Position numbers and translations under genes: made by a program | Shown here: positions 8,273 through 16,393 of the stretch, piece by piece | Layout of the letters: each line of letters starts with the position of its first letter | Numbering within the stretch: the stretch's first letter is position 1 | Source of the DNA: JACJWR01 sp963752505 | GTDB lineage: Bacteria; Actinomycetota; Actinomycetes; S36-B12; UBA10799 | DNA length: 64,000 bases | NCBI GenBank assembly: GCA_963752505.1 | Contig: CAVVYM010000010.1 | Span: 1-64,000, forward strand | Direction: 5' to 3' | Notes under the pieces: generated by a model | What the model was told of the DNA's origin: nothing | Seen by the model: only the letters and a program-made list of their open reading frames with translations | Databases searched by the model: none

Positions 8273-9253
8273 GTGACGCAGATCATTCAGACGCCGCAGA
8301 AGAAGCTCAAACTCTTCGCCGGACGTTCTCATCCTGATCTTGCAGAGCACGTTGCCGCTGAACTCGGTATTTCGCTGGCTCCGACGTCGGCGTACGACTT
8401 CGCCAACGGTGAGATGTTCATCAGGTTCGAGGAGAGCGTGCGCGGCACCGACGCGTTCGTGCTGCAGAGCCACGGCCCCGACATCAACAAGTGGATCATG
8501 GAGCAACTCATCATGGTCGACGCGCTCAAGCGGGCCTCCGCCAAACGCATCACCGTGATCATGCCGTTCTACGGCTATGCCCGGCAGGACAAGAAACACC
8601 GGGGCCGTGAACCCATCACGGCCCGGCTCATGGCCGACCTCTTCCGCACCGCGGGTGCCGATCGCTTGATGGCGGTGGACCTCCACACCAGTCAGATCCA
8701 AGGCTTCTTCGACGGGCCGGTCGACCACCTGTTCGCGCTGCCGGTGCTCAGCGAGTACGTTGCCGCCAACGTCGATCTGTCCCAGGTGACCGTGGTGAGT
8801 CCCGACGCCGGTCGGGTGCGGGTGGCCGAGCGCTGGACCGATGTGCTGGGCACCCCACTGGCCATCATCCACAAGCGTCGCGACCCCGACGTGCCGAACC
8901 AGGTCAAGGTGTTCGAGGTGGTCGGTGAGGTCAAGGATCGGGTGTGCGTCGTCGTCGACGACATGATCGACACCGGGGGCACGATCGTGAAGGCCGCAGA
9001 CACCCTGTTCGAGCAGGGTGCTGCCGACGTCATCGTCACCGCCACCCACGGCGTGCTGAGCGATCCCGCGACCGAGCGTCTGAAGAATTCCAGGATCTCC
9101 GAGGTGATCGTCACCGACACCCTCACCATCGAGCCGGAGAAGCGAATCGACAAGCTCACCGTGCTGCCGATCGCCCCACTGATTGCGAAGGCCATCAGCG
9201 AAGTCTTCACAGACGGTTCGGTCACGAGCCTGTTCGGTTCCCCCAACGGGTGA
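8273..9253 (+). CDS. prs: Ribose-phosphate pyrophosphokinase (PRPP synthetase)
   Basis: Transfers pyrophosphate from ATP to ribose-5-phosphate to make PRPP for nucleotide, histidine and tryptophan synthesis; 326 residues. Seen are LFAGRSHPDLAEHVA, NGEMFIRFEESVRG, the flexible-loop region YGYARQDKKHRGREPIT (about residue 100) and the PRPP-binding loop VVVDDMIDTGGTI (about residue 228). GTG 8273 is preferred because GGAGG ends six bases before it and the protein aligns from there; in-frame starts further upstream lie at or before the -10 box. The order glmU, prs, rplY, pth is typical. Confidence 0.95.
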   Translation: MTQIIQTPQKKLKLFAGRSHPDLAEHVAAELGISLAPTSAYDFANGEMFIRFEESVRGTDAFVLQSHGPDINKWIMEQLIMVDALKRASAKRITVIMPFYGYARQDKKHRGREPITARLMADLFRTAGADRLMAVDLHTSQIQGFFDGPVDHLFALPVLSEYVAANVDLSQVTVVSPDAGRVRVAERWTDVLGTPLAIIHKRRDPDVPNQVKVFEVVGEVKDRVCVVVDDMIDTGGTIVKAADTLFEQGAADVIVTATHGVLSDPATERLKNSRISEVIVTDTLTIEPEKRIDKLTVLPIAPLIAKAISEVFTDGSVTSLFGSPNG

Positions 9254-9258
9254 CTTGC

Positions 9259-9383
9259 TAGGATTTCGGCAGTTCGGCGAGGGCGGCACCCGGCCGCCGT
9301 GATCGACGAGCCCTGGAAGTGCCACGCTGGCACGCTCCCGCGCTCCTCCTCGCCGCGAGACATCAATTCAAGGAGCAGCGTTC
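9259..9383 (+). promoter_or_regulatory. Candidate rplY promoter and leader with small hairpin
   Basis: TAGGAT at 9259-9264 resembles the -10 boxes of neighbouring genes. It would give a leader of about 110 bases before the ATG at 9384, containing a 6-bp hairpin (GGCGGC at 9282-9287 with GCCGCC at 9293-9298) and ending in AAGGAGCAGC. Whether the leader regulates the L25-family gene is unknown. Confidence 0.35.
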
Positions 9384-9965
9384 ATGACCCAAGTCAAAAT
9401 CTCCGCAGAGCCCCGAACCCAGTTCGGCAAAGGCTTCTCGCGCCGCTTGCGTGCCGCCGGTCGGGTACCCGCAGTCATCTACGGCACCACCTCCCAGACG
9501 ATCCCCCTATCGCTGGACGCACACGACCTCATGCTCGCGCTCAAGCAGCCCAAGGTGGTCCTTGAGGTGGCCCTCGACGGCGACACCCACGCCGTCGCTC
9601 CGCGTGACGTTCAGCGTCACCCCTATAAGCCGATCATTGAGCACGTCGACCTCGTCGTGCTGTCCAAGCGCGAGATCCGCGAGCGTCTCGTGCTCGGCCA
9701 GGCGATGGCCAAGGCCGAGGAGATCGCCACGGAACGCGAAATCGACCCCATCGCGGTACAGAACGCGGTCAGCGAGCTTCTCGCCGACGAGGAGAACGAC
9801 TTCGACGCCGACCAGGCCATCGAAGTCGCGCTGGTGCAGGTCGAGGAGGCCATGAAGGCGCAGGCCGAGGCTGCCGCTGCCGCTGCCGCCGCCGAGGAGG
9901 CGGCTGCCGAGTCCGAGGAGTCGGAACAGGAAGCAGCCGACGAGAGCACCGACGGCGAGGGCTGA
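9384..9965 (+). CDS. rplY: 50S ribosomal protein L25 / general stress protein Ctc
   Basis: Binds 5S rRNA in the large ribosomal subunit. The 193-residue product is the long CTC/TL5 form: an N-terminal L25 domain (KISAEPRTQFGKGFSRRLR, then AGRVPAVIYG), a second beta domain (about 95-165), and an acidic, alanine-rich tail from about residue 155. AAGGAGC precedes the ATG at good spacing. The TGA stop is in the same frame as pth, 45 bases upstream of the first usable pth start. Confidence 0.94.
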   Translation: MTQVKISAEPRTQFGKGFSRRLRAAGRVPAVIYGTTSQTIPLSLDAHDLMLALKQPKVVLEVALDGDTHAVAPRDVQRHPYKPIIEHVDLVVLSKREIRERLVLGQAMAKAEEIATEREIDPIAVQNAVSELLADEENDFDADQAIEVALVQVEEAMKAQAEAAAAAAAAEEAAAESEESEQEAADESTDGEG

Positions 9966-10010
9966 GCCTCGACCCCGGCAACGGACGAGGGCGCTCGGCC
10001 CTGGCTTATC

Positions 10011-10562
10011 GTGGGCCTCGGCAATCCGGGCGCAGAGTACGAGTTGACGCGCCACAACGTGGGGTTCGAGGTCGTCGATGCTCTGGCGGCTCGGGCCACA
10101 GTGGTGCTCAAGCGGCACAAGCGCGGGCAGGCCTGGGCCGGCCAGGGGCACCTGTCCGGATTGCCGGTGGTGTTGGCACGACCGACGACTTTCATGAACA
10201 ACTCCGGCGCTGCGGTGGCTGGGCTCGCGGGCTACTACGGCGTTGGCATTGCTCGGATTGTGGTGGTGCACGACGATCTGGACCTGCCGCTGGGCGGACT
10301 GCGAATCAAGCGTGGCGGCGGCGATGGCGGCCACAACGGCCTCAAGTCGATCCGGGCCAGCCTGGGGAGCGGCGACTTCGTGCGCGTCCGGGTGGGGATC
10401 GGCCGCCCGCCAGGCCGGATGGATCCCGCCGCCTTCGTGCTGCGTCGCTTTGCCGCCGCCGAACGCGGCGAGGCCGACCTAGCAGTGGTGGATGCGGCGG
10501 ATGCCGTCGAGAGCGTCATGGCCGACGGGTTGGCCACCGCGCAGAACCGATTCAACCGATAG
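10011..10562 (+). CDS. pth: Peptidyl-tRNA hydrolase, unusual start
   Basis: Hydrolyses peptidyl-tRNAs released from stalled ribosomes. From GTG 10011 the protein has 183 residues with GLGNPGAEYELTRHNVGFEV (catalytic histidine in TRHN), FMNNSGAAV, VVHDDLDLPLG and GGDGGHNGLKSI. Starting at GTG 10011 removes most of the first beta strand, normally about five hydrophobic residues before GLGNPG. The in-frame codons upstream encode ARPWLIV, exactly that strand, but contain no ATG, GTG or TTG back to the rplY stop. The real start may therefore be non-canonical, or the sequence may hold an error. See the finding at 9963-10040. Confidence 0.9.
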   Translation: MGLGNPGAEYELTRHNVGFEVVDALAARATVVLKRHKRGQAWAGQGHLSGLPVVLARPTTFMNNSGAAVAGLAGYYGVGIARIVVVHDDLDLPLGGLRIKRGGGDGGHNGLKSIRASLGSGDFVRVRVGIGRPPGRMDPAAFVLRRFAAAERGEADLAVVDAADAVESVMADGLATAQNRFNR

Positions 10563-10600
10563 TGCGACGTTCCACCGACCGAGGAGTTTGATCGACGACC

Positions 10601-11428
10601 ATGAACCCCCACGTGACAGTTGACGATGCTGAGTTCGGCGTCGAACTCGCGCGCACCGCGGGCGACATCCTGCAGCGCTTCCGAGCCGAATTCCAGGGGC
10701 CACAGGACGCCGATGAGCGGACGACGGCGAACGTGCTGCGAGACGCCGCCGACGCCGAATCGCAGAGCTACCTGGACGCGCAACTGACGGCCCGACGGCC
10801 CGATGACGCGGTCCTCAGTGAGGAAGCAGCCGACTCGTTGCGCCGCGACTCCGCCGATCGCGTCTGGATCATCGACCCGCTCGACGGCACGTTTGAGTAC
10901 GGACTGGGCCGCGACGACTGGGCGGTGCACATCGCGCTGTGGCAGCGCGAACCGAGTCCGGACGGTGGGCTATTGCTCGGTGTCGTCGCGATCCCGGACG
11001 AGGATGTCGTGTTCACCTCGGCCGTACCACCGAAGCTGCCGCCGCTGGATCTCTCCCGTCCGTTGCGCATCATCGCCTCGCGTAGCCGTCCGCCAGCGAG
11101 CCTCGGCGCCGTTGCGGAACTCCTCGCCGATGCCTGGCAGGCGCTCGGAGGGGTGCCGGAGGTCGAGATCGTGCAGGTGGGATCCGTGGGTGCCAAAGTG
11201 GCGCGGCTGCTGACCGGGCGAGCCGAGGTGTACCTGCACGACACCGGCTTCTACGAGTGGGACGCCGCTGCTCCGTATGCCGTCGCGCAGGCGGCAGGCA
11301 TGCGCGCGGCGCACCTCGACGGCAGCGAGGTGACCTTCAACCACCGTCCCCCCTACGTGACGGATCTGATGGTTGCCCGACCTGAGGTCGCAGACGCGGT
11401 CAGCGCTGCGGTGAAGGCGCAGGCGTAG
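10601..11428 (+). CDS. Inositol-monophosphatase-superfamily phosphatase (CysQ-like)
   Basis: A 275-residue Mg-dependent, lithium-sensitive-type phosphatase; relatives act on 3'-phosphoadenosine 5'-phosphate (CysQ) or inositol phosphates. The metal-site motifs are in order: LSEEA (about residue 73), WIIDPLDGTFEYG (about 88) and YEWDAAAPYAVAQAAG (about 218). GAGGAG lies about 13 bases before the ATG. The gene sits between pth and mfd on the same strand. Sequence alone does not decide between 3'(2'),5'-bisphosphate nucleotidase and inositol phosphatase; the short WDAAAP motif favours the CysQ-like side. Confidence 0.82.
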   Translation: MNPHVTVDDAEFGVELARTAGDILQRFRAEFQGPQDADERTTANVLRDAADAESQSYLDAQLTARRPDDAVLSEEAADSLRRDSADRVWIIDPLDGTFEYGLGRDDWAVHIALWQREPSPDGGLLLGVVAIPDEDVVFTSAVPPKLPPLDLSRPLRIIASRSRPPASLGAVAELLADAWQALGGVPEVEIVQVGSVGAKVARLLTGRAEVYLHDTGFYEWDAAAPYAVAQAAGMRAAHLDGSEVTFNHRPPYVTDLMVARPEVADAVSAAVKAQA

Positions 11429-11431
11429 GCT
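11426..11431 (+). promoter_or_regulatory. Candidate -10 box of mfd (leaderless)
   Basis: TAGGCT lies 6 bases before GTG 11438; its first three bases are the stop codon of the phosphatase gene. No ribosome-binding site is present. Confidence 0.45.
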
Positions 11432-11437
11432 TTCGCC

Positions 11438-14400
11438 GTGTCGCTGACGGGCCTGGGTGAACTGCTAGCAAACGATCCGGCAGCGCGGAATTGGATAGCG
11501 AACGCTCGATCGGCCGCCGCCGGAGCGCAGGTGCTCACCGCACCGTCGGGTGCCCACGCAGTCCTGGTGTCACTCGCGGCCGATCCGGAGTACGGCGGTC
11601 GGCCGCTGCTGGTGGTCACCGCCACCGTGAGGGCTGCCGAGGACCTCACAGCTGAGATCGCCGAACTGCTCGGTGAGCACGCGGTTGCGTTGTTCAACGC
11701 CTGGGAAACGCTGCCGCATGAACGACTCAGCCCCAGCGCGGACGTGGTGGGGCAGCGGCTCGCCGTGCTGCGCAGGCTCGCCCACCCGACGCCCGACGAA
11801 TCCGAGCACGGCCCGATCTCGGTGCTGGTGGCCCCGGTGCGGGCACTGCTGCAGCCCATCGTGGCAGGCCTGGGCGATGTGGACCCGGTGGTCGTGCGGG
11901 TCGGGAACGAAGTCTCGCCCACGGACCTCGCGAGTCGCCTTGCTGCCACTGGCTACACCCGCACGGACCTGGTGGAACGCCGGGGGCAGTTCGCGGTGCG
12001 TGGCGGGATCCTCGACGTGTTTCCACCCACCACGGATCACCCCATCAGGCTTGAGTTCTTCGGTGACGAGGTTGAGGGTCTGCGCTACTTCGGTGTGTCG
12101 GATCAGCGCTCTTTGGGCGCCGCCGAGGAGCTTTGGGCGCCGGTGTGTCGCGAACTGCTGCTCACCGCGCAGGTGCGCGCGAAAGCAGCGGAACAGCGCC
12201 ACAACTATCCGCAGTTGGCAGACCTGCTCGATGCCGTTGCGCAGGGGGTGGCGGCAGAAGGCATGGAGGCCATCGCACCGTTGGTCACCGACGGCATGGT
12301 CGCGCTGACCGACCTGATGCCGGCGACCACCGCCGTGGTGCTGGTGGATCCAGCTCGGGTGGCCACCCGAGCTGACGAGTTGGTGGCCACCTCAGCGGAG
12401 TTCCTCGCAGCCGGCTGGGATGTTGCCGCCGGCGGTGCGGCCGTGCCCGTTGAGTTGGAGGCATCTGCCTATCGCACGTTGGCCGAACTGCAGGCCAGCG
12501 GGGCCGGGCCTGGCCAGCCGTGGTGGCAGTTGACGCCGTTCTCAGTGGCAGCGGAGGACGAAACTGCCGCGGGACGCCTTCCCACCGATGAGGACGCGCC
12601 CGATGCCGTTGCATCGGAGGCGGTCAACCGGCTGGCGGCCACTCCAGCACCGCGCTACCGGGGGGATCTGCCGCTTGCTGCGGTGGACTTGGGTCGGCGG
12701 TTGGACTCCGGTGATGCCGTGATCGTGGTTGCGGCCGGGCACGGCTCGGCGCAGCGCCTGTTGGAACGCTTTGCTGAACTGGATCTCCCGGCGCGAGCCC
12801 CGGGTCCCGGCGGTCTGCACGAGGGGACGGCCGCGTCGGAGCCGGCGGTGCTGGTGACCACCGCGCAGTGGCAGGCAGGGTTCGTCGACGATGCCGCAGC
12901 TGTGGTGCTGCTCACCGAATCGGACCTCATGGGGGCTGCAGCCAGCAGCGATGTCCAGCGGCTGCCGGCCCGCCGGGGGCGTGCGGTTGATCCGCTCACC
13001 TTGGCCACCGGGGACTACGTCGTGCACGAGCAGCACGGTGTGGGCCGCTACATCGAGATGATCGAACGCACCGTGGCCGGATCCACCCGCGAGTACCTGG
13101 TGATCGAGTACGCAGCGAGCAAGCGCGGGCAGCCCCCGGATCGGCTCTTCGTGCCCACGGATCAACTCGATCAGGTGAGCCGCTACGTCGGTGGTGAAGC
13201 GCCGTCCGTGCACCGATTGGGGGGTGCCGACTGGCAGAAGGCCAAGGGTCGGGCCCGCAAGGCCGTGCGGCAGATCGTCGACGGGTTGGTGAAGCTGTAT
13301 GCCGCCCGACAACGGGCGCAGGGGCGTGCCTTCGGTCCGGACACGCCGTGGCAGCGGGAACTGGAGGACGCCTTCCCCTACCAGGAGACGCCCGATCAAC
13401 TCGCCTGCATCGACGAGGTGAAGGCCGACATGGCGCAGCCGGTGCCGATGGATCGGGTCATCTGCGGCGATGTCGGATTCGGCAAGACGGAGATTGCCGT
13501 GCGGGCCGCTTTCAAGGCTGTCGCCGACGGCACCCAAGTGATCGTGCTGGTGCCCACAACCCTGCTCGCGCGCCAGCACCTGCAGACCTTCACGGAACGA
13601 TTCGCGGCTTTCCCGGTCAAGGTGGCCGGGCTGAGCAGGTTCAGCAGTGACGCCGAGGCACGCGAGGTGCTTGCCGGCCTCGCCGACGGGTCGGTGGATG
13701 TGGTGATCGGCACCCATCGATTGCTGGGGCCGAAGACCAGACTCAAGAACCTCGGTCTCGTGATCATCGACGAGGAGCAGCGCTTCGGCGTCGAGCACAA
13801 GGAGCACCTCAAGGCCCTGCGCACCAATGTGGACGTGTTGACCATGTCGGCAACGCCGATTCCGCGCACGTTGGAGATGGCGGTCACTGGTATTCGCGAG
13901 ATGTCGACCATCGCGACTCCGCCCGAGGAACGGCTGCCGGTGCTGACCTTCGTGGGGCCCTACAACGACCGCCAGGTGGCGGCGGCGATCCGCCGCGAGC
14001 TGACCCGTGACGGTCAGGTGTTCTTTCTCCACAACCGGGTCGCCTCCATCAACAAGGTCGCGGCTCGGCTCAAGGACTTGGTGCCGGAGGCCCGGATCGC
14101 GGTCGCGCACGGCCAGATGCACGAGGACGCTCTGGAGAAGGTCATGGTGGACTTCTGGGAGCGATCGTTCGATGTGCTCGTCTCCACGACCATCGTCGAG
14201 TCAGGCCTCGACATCCCGAACGCGAACACGCTGATCGTCGACCGTGCCGAGCGGTTTGGCCTGAGCCAGTTGCACCAGATCCGTGGCCGGGTCGGACGAG
14301 GCCGGGAGCGCGCCTACGCGTACTTCTTCTACGACGCCGACACCCCGCTCGGTGAGACCGCCTACGAGCGGCTGAGCACCATCGCCCAACACTCCGACCT

Positions 14401-15043
14401 CGGATCAGGCATGGCGGTGGCCATGAAGGACCTCGAGATCCGAGGTGCTGGAAACCTGCTGGGAGGGGAGCAGTCCGGACACATCGCCGACATCGGTTTC
14501 GACCTCTACGTCCGGATGGTGGGAGAGGCCTTGGCGGAGGTGAAGGGCGGCGCTGATGCCGGGGCTGATTCGGCTACGACGAGGGTGGAACTGCCGCTCG
14601 ACGCCCACATCCCGCGTACGTACGTGCCGAACGAACGGCTCCGGTTGGAGGCCTACCGCCGGTTGGCGGAAGCGAAGGACGCCACCGAAGTGTCCGATAT
14701 CGAACTCGAACTCGCCGATCGCTACGGGCGGCTGCCTGAGCCGGTACAGGCATTGGTGGCGGCTGCCCGACTGCGCATCCGGTTGCAGGGAATCGGCGTC
14801 CAAGAGATCGTCGCGGCCGGCAATCGCATCCGAATCGAAGGTCTGGCACTTCCAGATTCCATGCAGGTGCGGCTCCACCGGCTGTATCCGGATGCGACGC
14901 TGAAGCCGGCGAGCAGGACGGTACTCATACCGGCGCCCAAGACCGCTAGAGTCGGGGGGAAGCCATTGGTCGGCCTGGATCTGATGGCGTGGGTCGACGA
15001 ATTCGTCGATGCGATTGGTGGACTCGCCGGGTCCGCGCGCTAG
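11438..15043 (+). CDS. mfd: Transcription-repair coupling factor
   Basis: Mfd is a DNA translocase that removes RNA polymerase stalled at lesions and recruits UvrA. The 1201-residue product has the normal full architecture: a UvrB-like N-terminal module (about 1-350, including RGQFAVRGGILDVFPP), the RNA-polymerase interaction domain (about 510-590, DYVVHEQHGVGRYIEM), and the SF2 motor with Walker A GDVGFGKTEIAV (about 678), IIDEEQRFGVEHKEH (about 775), TMSATPIPRTLEM, and motif VI QIRGRVGRGRERAYAY (about 950), followed by the TRCF C-terminal domain. GTG start, probably leaderless. Confidence 0.97.
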   Translation: MSLTGLGELLANDPAARNWIANARSAAAGAQVLTAPSGAHAVLVSLAADPEYGGRPLLVVTATVRAAEDLTAEIAELLGEHAVALFNAWETLPHERLSPSADVVGQRLAVLRRLAHPTPDESEHGPISVLVAPVRALLQPIVAGLGDVDPVVVRVGNEVSPTDLASRLAATGYTRTDLVERRGQFAVRGGILDVFPPTTDHPIRLEFFGDEVEGLRYFGVSDQRSLGAAEELWAPVCRELLLTAQVRAKAAEQRHNYPQLADLLDAVAQGVAAEGMEAIAPLVTDGMVALTDLMPATTAVVLVDPARVATRADELVATSAEFLAAGWDVAAGGAAVPVELEASAYRTLAELQASGAGPGQPWWQLTPFSVAAEDETAAGRLPTDEDAPDAVASEAVNRLAATPAPRYRGDLPLAAVDLGRRLDSGDAVIVVAAGHGSAQRLLERFAELDLPARAPGPGGLHEGTAASEPAVLVTTAQWQAGFVDDAAAVVLLTESDLMGAAASSDVQRLPARRGRAVDPLTLATGDYVVHEQHGVGRYIEMIERTVAGSTREYLVIEYAASKRGQPPDRLFVPTDQLDQVSRYVGGEAPSVHRLGGADWQKAKGRARKAVRQIVDGLVKLYAARQRAQGRAFGPDTPWQRELEDAFPYQETPDQLACIDEVKADMAQPVPMDRVICGDVGFGKTEIAVRAAFKAVADGTQVIVLVPTTLLARQHLQTFTERFAAFPVKVAGLSRFSSDAEAREVLAGLADGSVDVVIGTHRLLGPKTRLKNLGLVIIDEEQRFGVEHKEHLKALRTNVDVLTMSATPIPRTLEMAVTGIREMSTIATPPEERLPVLTFVGPYNDRQVAAAIRRELTRDGQVFFLHNRVASINKVAARLKDLVPEARIAVAHGQMHEDALEKVMVDFWERSFDVLVSTTIVESGLDIPNANTLIVDRAERFGLSQLHQIRGRVGRGRERAYAYFFYDADTPLGETAYERLSTIAQHSDLGSGMAVAMKDLEIRGAGNLLGGEQSGHIADIGFDLYVRMVGEALAEVKGGADAGADSATTRVELPLDAHIPRTYVPNERLRLEAYRRLAEAKDATEVSDIELELADRYGRLPEPVQALVAAARLRIRLQGIGVQEIVAAGNRIRIEGLALPDSMQVRLHRLYPDATLKPASRTVLIPAPKTARVGGKPLVGLDLMAWVDEFVDAIGGLAGSAR

Positions 15044-15059
15044 ACACAAGGAGGCACGA

Positions 15060-15710
15060 GTGAAGAACCGTCGTCGGGTCGGTGTCGGCCTGGGTCTGGC
15101 GCTGGCCACTGTCGCGTTGTCCGCCTGCGCCGGGGTCGATCAAGCCGGCGCGGCCGTCGTGTGGGACTCCGGGCGAATCACCGAGGATCAACTGGCCGAG
15201 CAGGTTGCCGTGATCGCAGCCGTTGACGGAGTCGAGGTCTCACCCCAGGTCACCAACGAGGTGGTCAACTTCATGGCTCAGGGCGTGTTGGTCAATGAGG
15301 CTGCCGATCAACTCGGCCTCTCGATCACGCCGGGGGAGGTCGAACGGGGCACGGCCGAGGTGATCGCGGGCAGCGGGGGCGAGGAGCAACTCGAAACCGT
15401 GCTCGCTGAGAACGATGCCGAGTTCGAAGACTTCACTGCCTTGGTGGAGTCCCTCGTGAAGCGAGACCTGCTGTTGGAGCAGATCGTCGACGAAATCGAC
15501 CCGGCAGGTGCCGAACTCGGTTTGCCGCCGGCGGTCCTGAACTTCCTGGTGGACACGAGCGTGACGATGGACCTCAGCACCAACCCTCGCTTTGGCGTGT
15601 GGGATCCGACCAGCCTGGCCGCTCAATTGACTCCGAACCTGCTATCCCGGCCCGGTGACAATGCCGTGCAGGCACTGCCCGAGGGCATGATCCTGCCCGG
15701 CGCCAACTAG
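15060..15710 (+). CDS. SurA N-terminal-like lipoprotein
   Basis: A 216-residue exported lipoprotein. Residues 1-20 form a lipoprotein signal (NRRRVGVGLGLALATVAL) with lipobox LSAC. The mature part resembles the helical N-terminal chaperone domain of SurA/PrsA-type proteins (DSGRITEDQLAEQVAV, LVNEAADQLGLSITPGEVER) with no PPIase domain visible. AAGGAGG precedes GTG 15060; the upstream in-frame start lies inside mfd and would place a charged stretch before the signal. Position between mfd and mazG is where many actinobacteria carry such a lipoprotein. Role inferred only: extracytoplasmic folding helper. Confidence 0.75.
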   Translation: MKNRRRVGVGLGLALATVALSACAGVDQAGAAVVWDSGRITEDQLAEQVAVIAAVDGVEVSPQVTNEVVNFMAQGVLVNEAADQLGLSITPGEVERGTAEVIAGSGGEEQLETVLAENDAEFEDFTALVESLVKRDLLLEQIVDEIDPAGAELGLPPAVLNFLVDTSVTMDLSTNPRFGVWDPTSLAAQLTPNLLSRPGDNAVQALPEGMILPGAN

Positions 15711-15730
15711 AGCCACGAGGGAGCCCGCAC

Positions 15731-16387
15731 ATGTCTACGGACTCCCTGCGGGCACTCGTCGGGGTGATGGACGAACTTCGGTCGCCCGGTGGCTGCCCCT
15801 GGGATGCTCGGCAGACCCACGCCAGTCTGTTGCCCTACCTGCTTGAGGAGACCTACGAGACCATTGAGGCGGTAGAGAGCAACGACCTCGTAGGACTCCG
15901 AGAGGAGTTGGGCGATCTGCTGCTGCAGGTGGTGTTTCACGCTCGCATCGCGTCCGAAGCGATCGACGGATTCGACATCGACGATGTCGCGGGGGACATC
16001 ACCGCCAAACTCGTCCGGCGCCACCCGCACGTGTTCGGCGATGCCGATGCCCCGATGGATCCGGACGCTTCCTGGTGGGACTTGAAGCAGGCGGAGAAGG
16101 GGCGGTCGTCGGTCACCGAGGGTGTTCCGGTGGCTCTTCCGGCGTTGGCCCTGGCCACCAAACTGCGGCACCGCAGCCAGGCGGGCGGCGTGGCCGAATC
16201 GGCCTCGAGCGAACCCGCCAGAGCCCGTATCGCCACCGCTGTCGCGGAACTCGGTGACGACGAGGACGCACTGGGTGACCTTCTCATGGCGTGCGTGGAA
16301 GTGGCCGACGAGCGCGGTTGGGATGCGGAGGGCGTCGCGCGAAGTGCCGCCCGGGGCTTCCGCGACCGGCTGCTGGCAGCCGAGTAG
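15731..16387 (+). CDS. mazG: MazG-family nucleoside triphosphate pyrophosphohydrolase
   Basis: Hydrolyses (d)NTPs to monophosphates, cleaning aberrant nucleotides. The 218-residue protein has one clear MazG domain: RSPGGCPWDARQTH (about residue 18), EETYETIEAV and EELGDLLLQVVFHA, whose E-E-x-x-E and E-x-x-D residues bind magnesium. The region after residue 105 is a shortened second half (WDLKQAEKG, ALATKLRHRSQAGG) compared with the two-domain E. coli enzyme. GAGGGAG precedes the ATG. Same strand and region as mfd and eno, as in mycobacteria. Confidence 0.9.
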   Translation: MSTDSLRALVGVMDELRSPGGCPWDARQTHASLLPYLLEETYETIEAVESNDLVGLREELGDLLLQVVFHARIASEAIDGFDIDDVAGDITAKLVRRHPHVFGDADAPMDPDASWWDLKQAEKGRSSVTEGVPVALPALALATKLRHRSQAGGVAESASSEPARARIATAVAELGDDEDALGDLLMACVEVADERGWDAEGVARSAARGFRDRLLAAE

Positions 16388-16393
16388 TACGTC

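Noticed and set aside
7577..9325. 582-codon reverse frame across glmU and prs
   Set aside because: Spans two unrelated core genes and their intergenic region; composition is that of an antisense high-GC frame.
9384..10562. Reading rplY and pth as one readthrough fusion
   Set aside because: Same frame across TGA is suggestive, but one-in-three by chance; no readthrough context is recognisable, and both proteins are normally separate.
12542..14122. 526-codon reverse frame inside mfd
   Set aside because: Antisense shadow; mfd is full length with all motor motifs.
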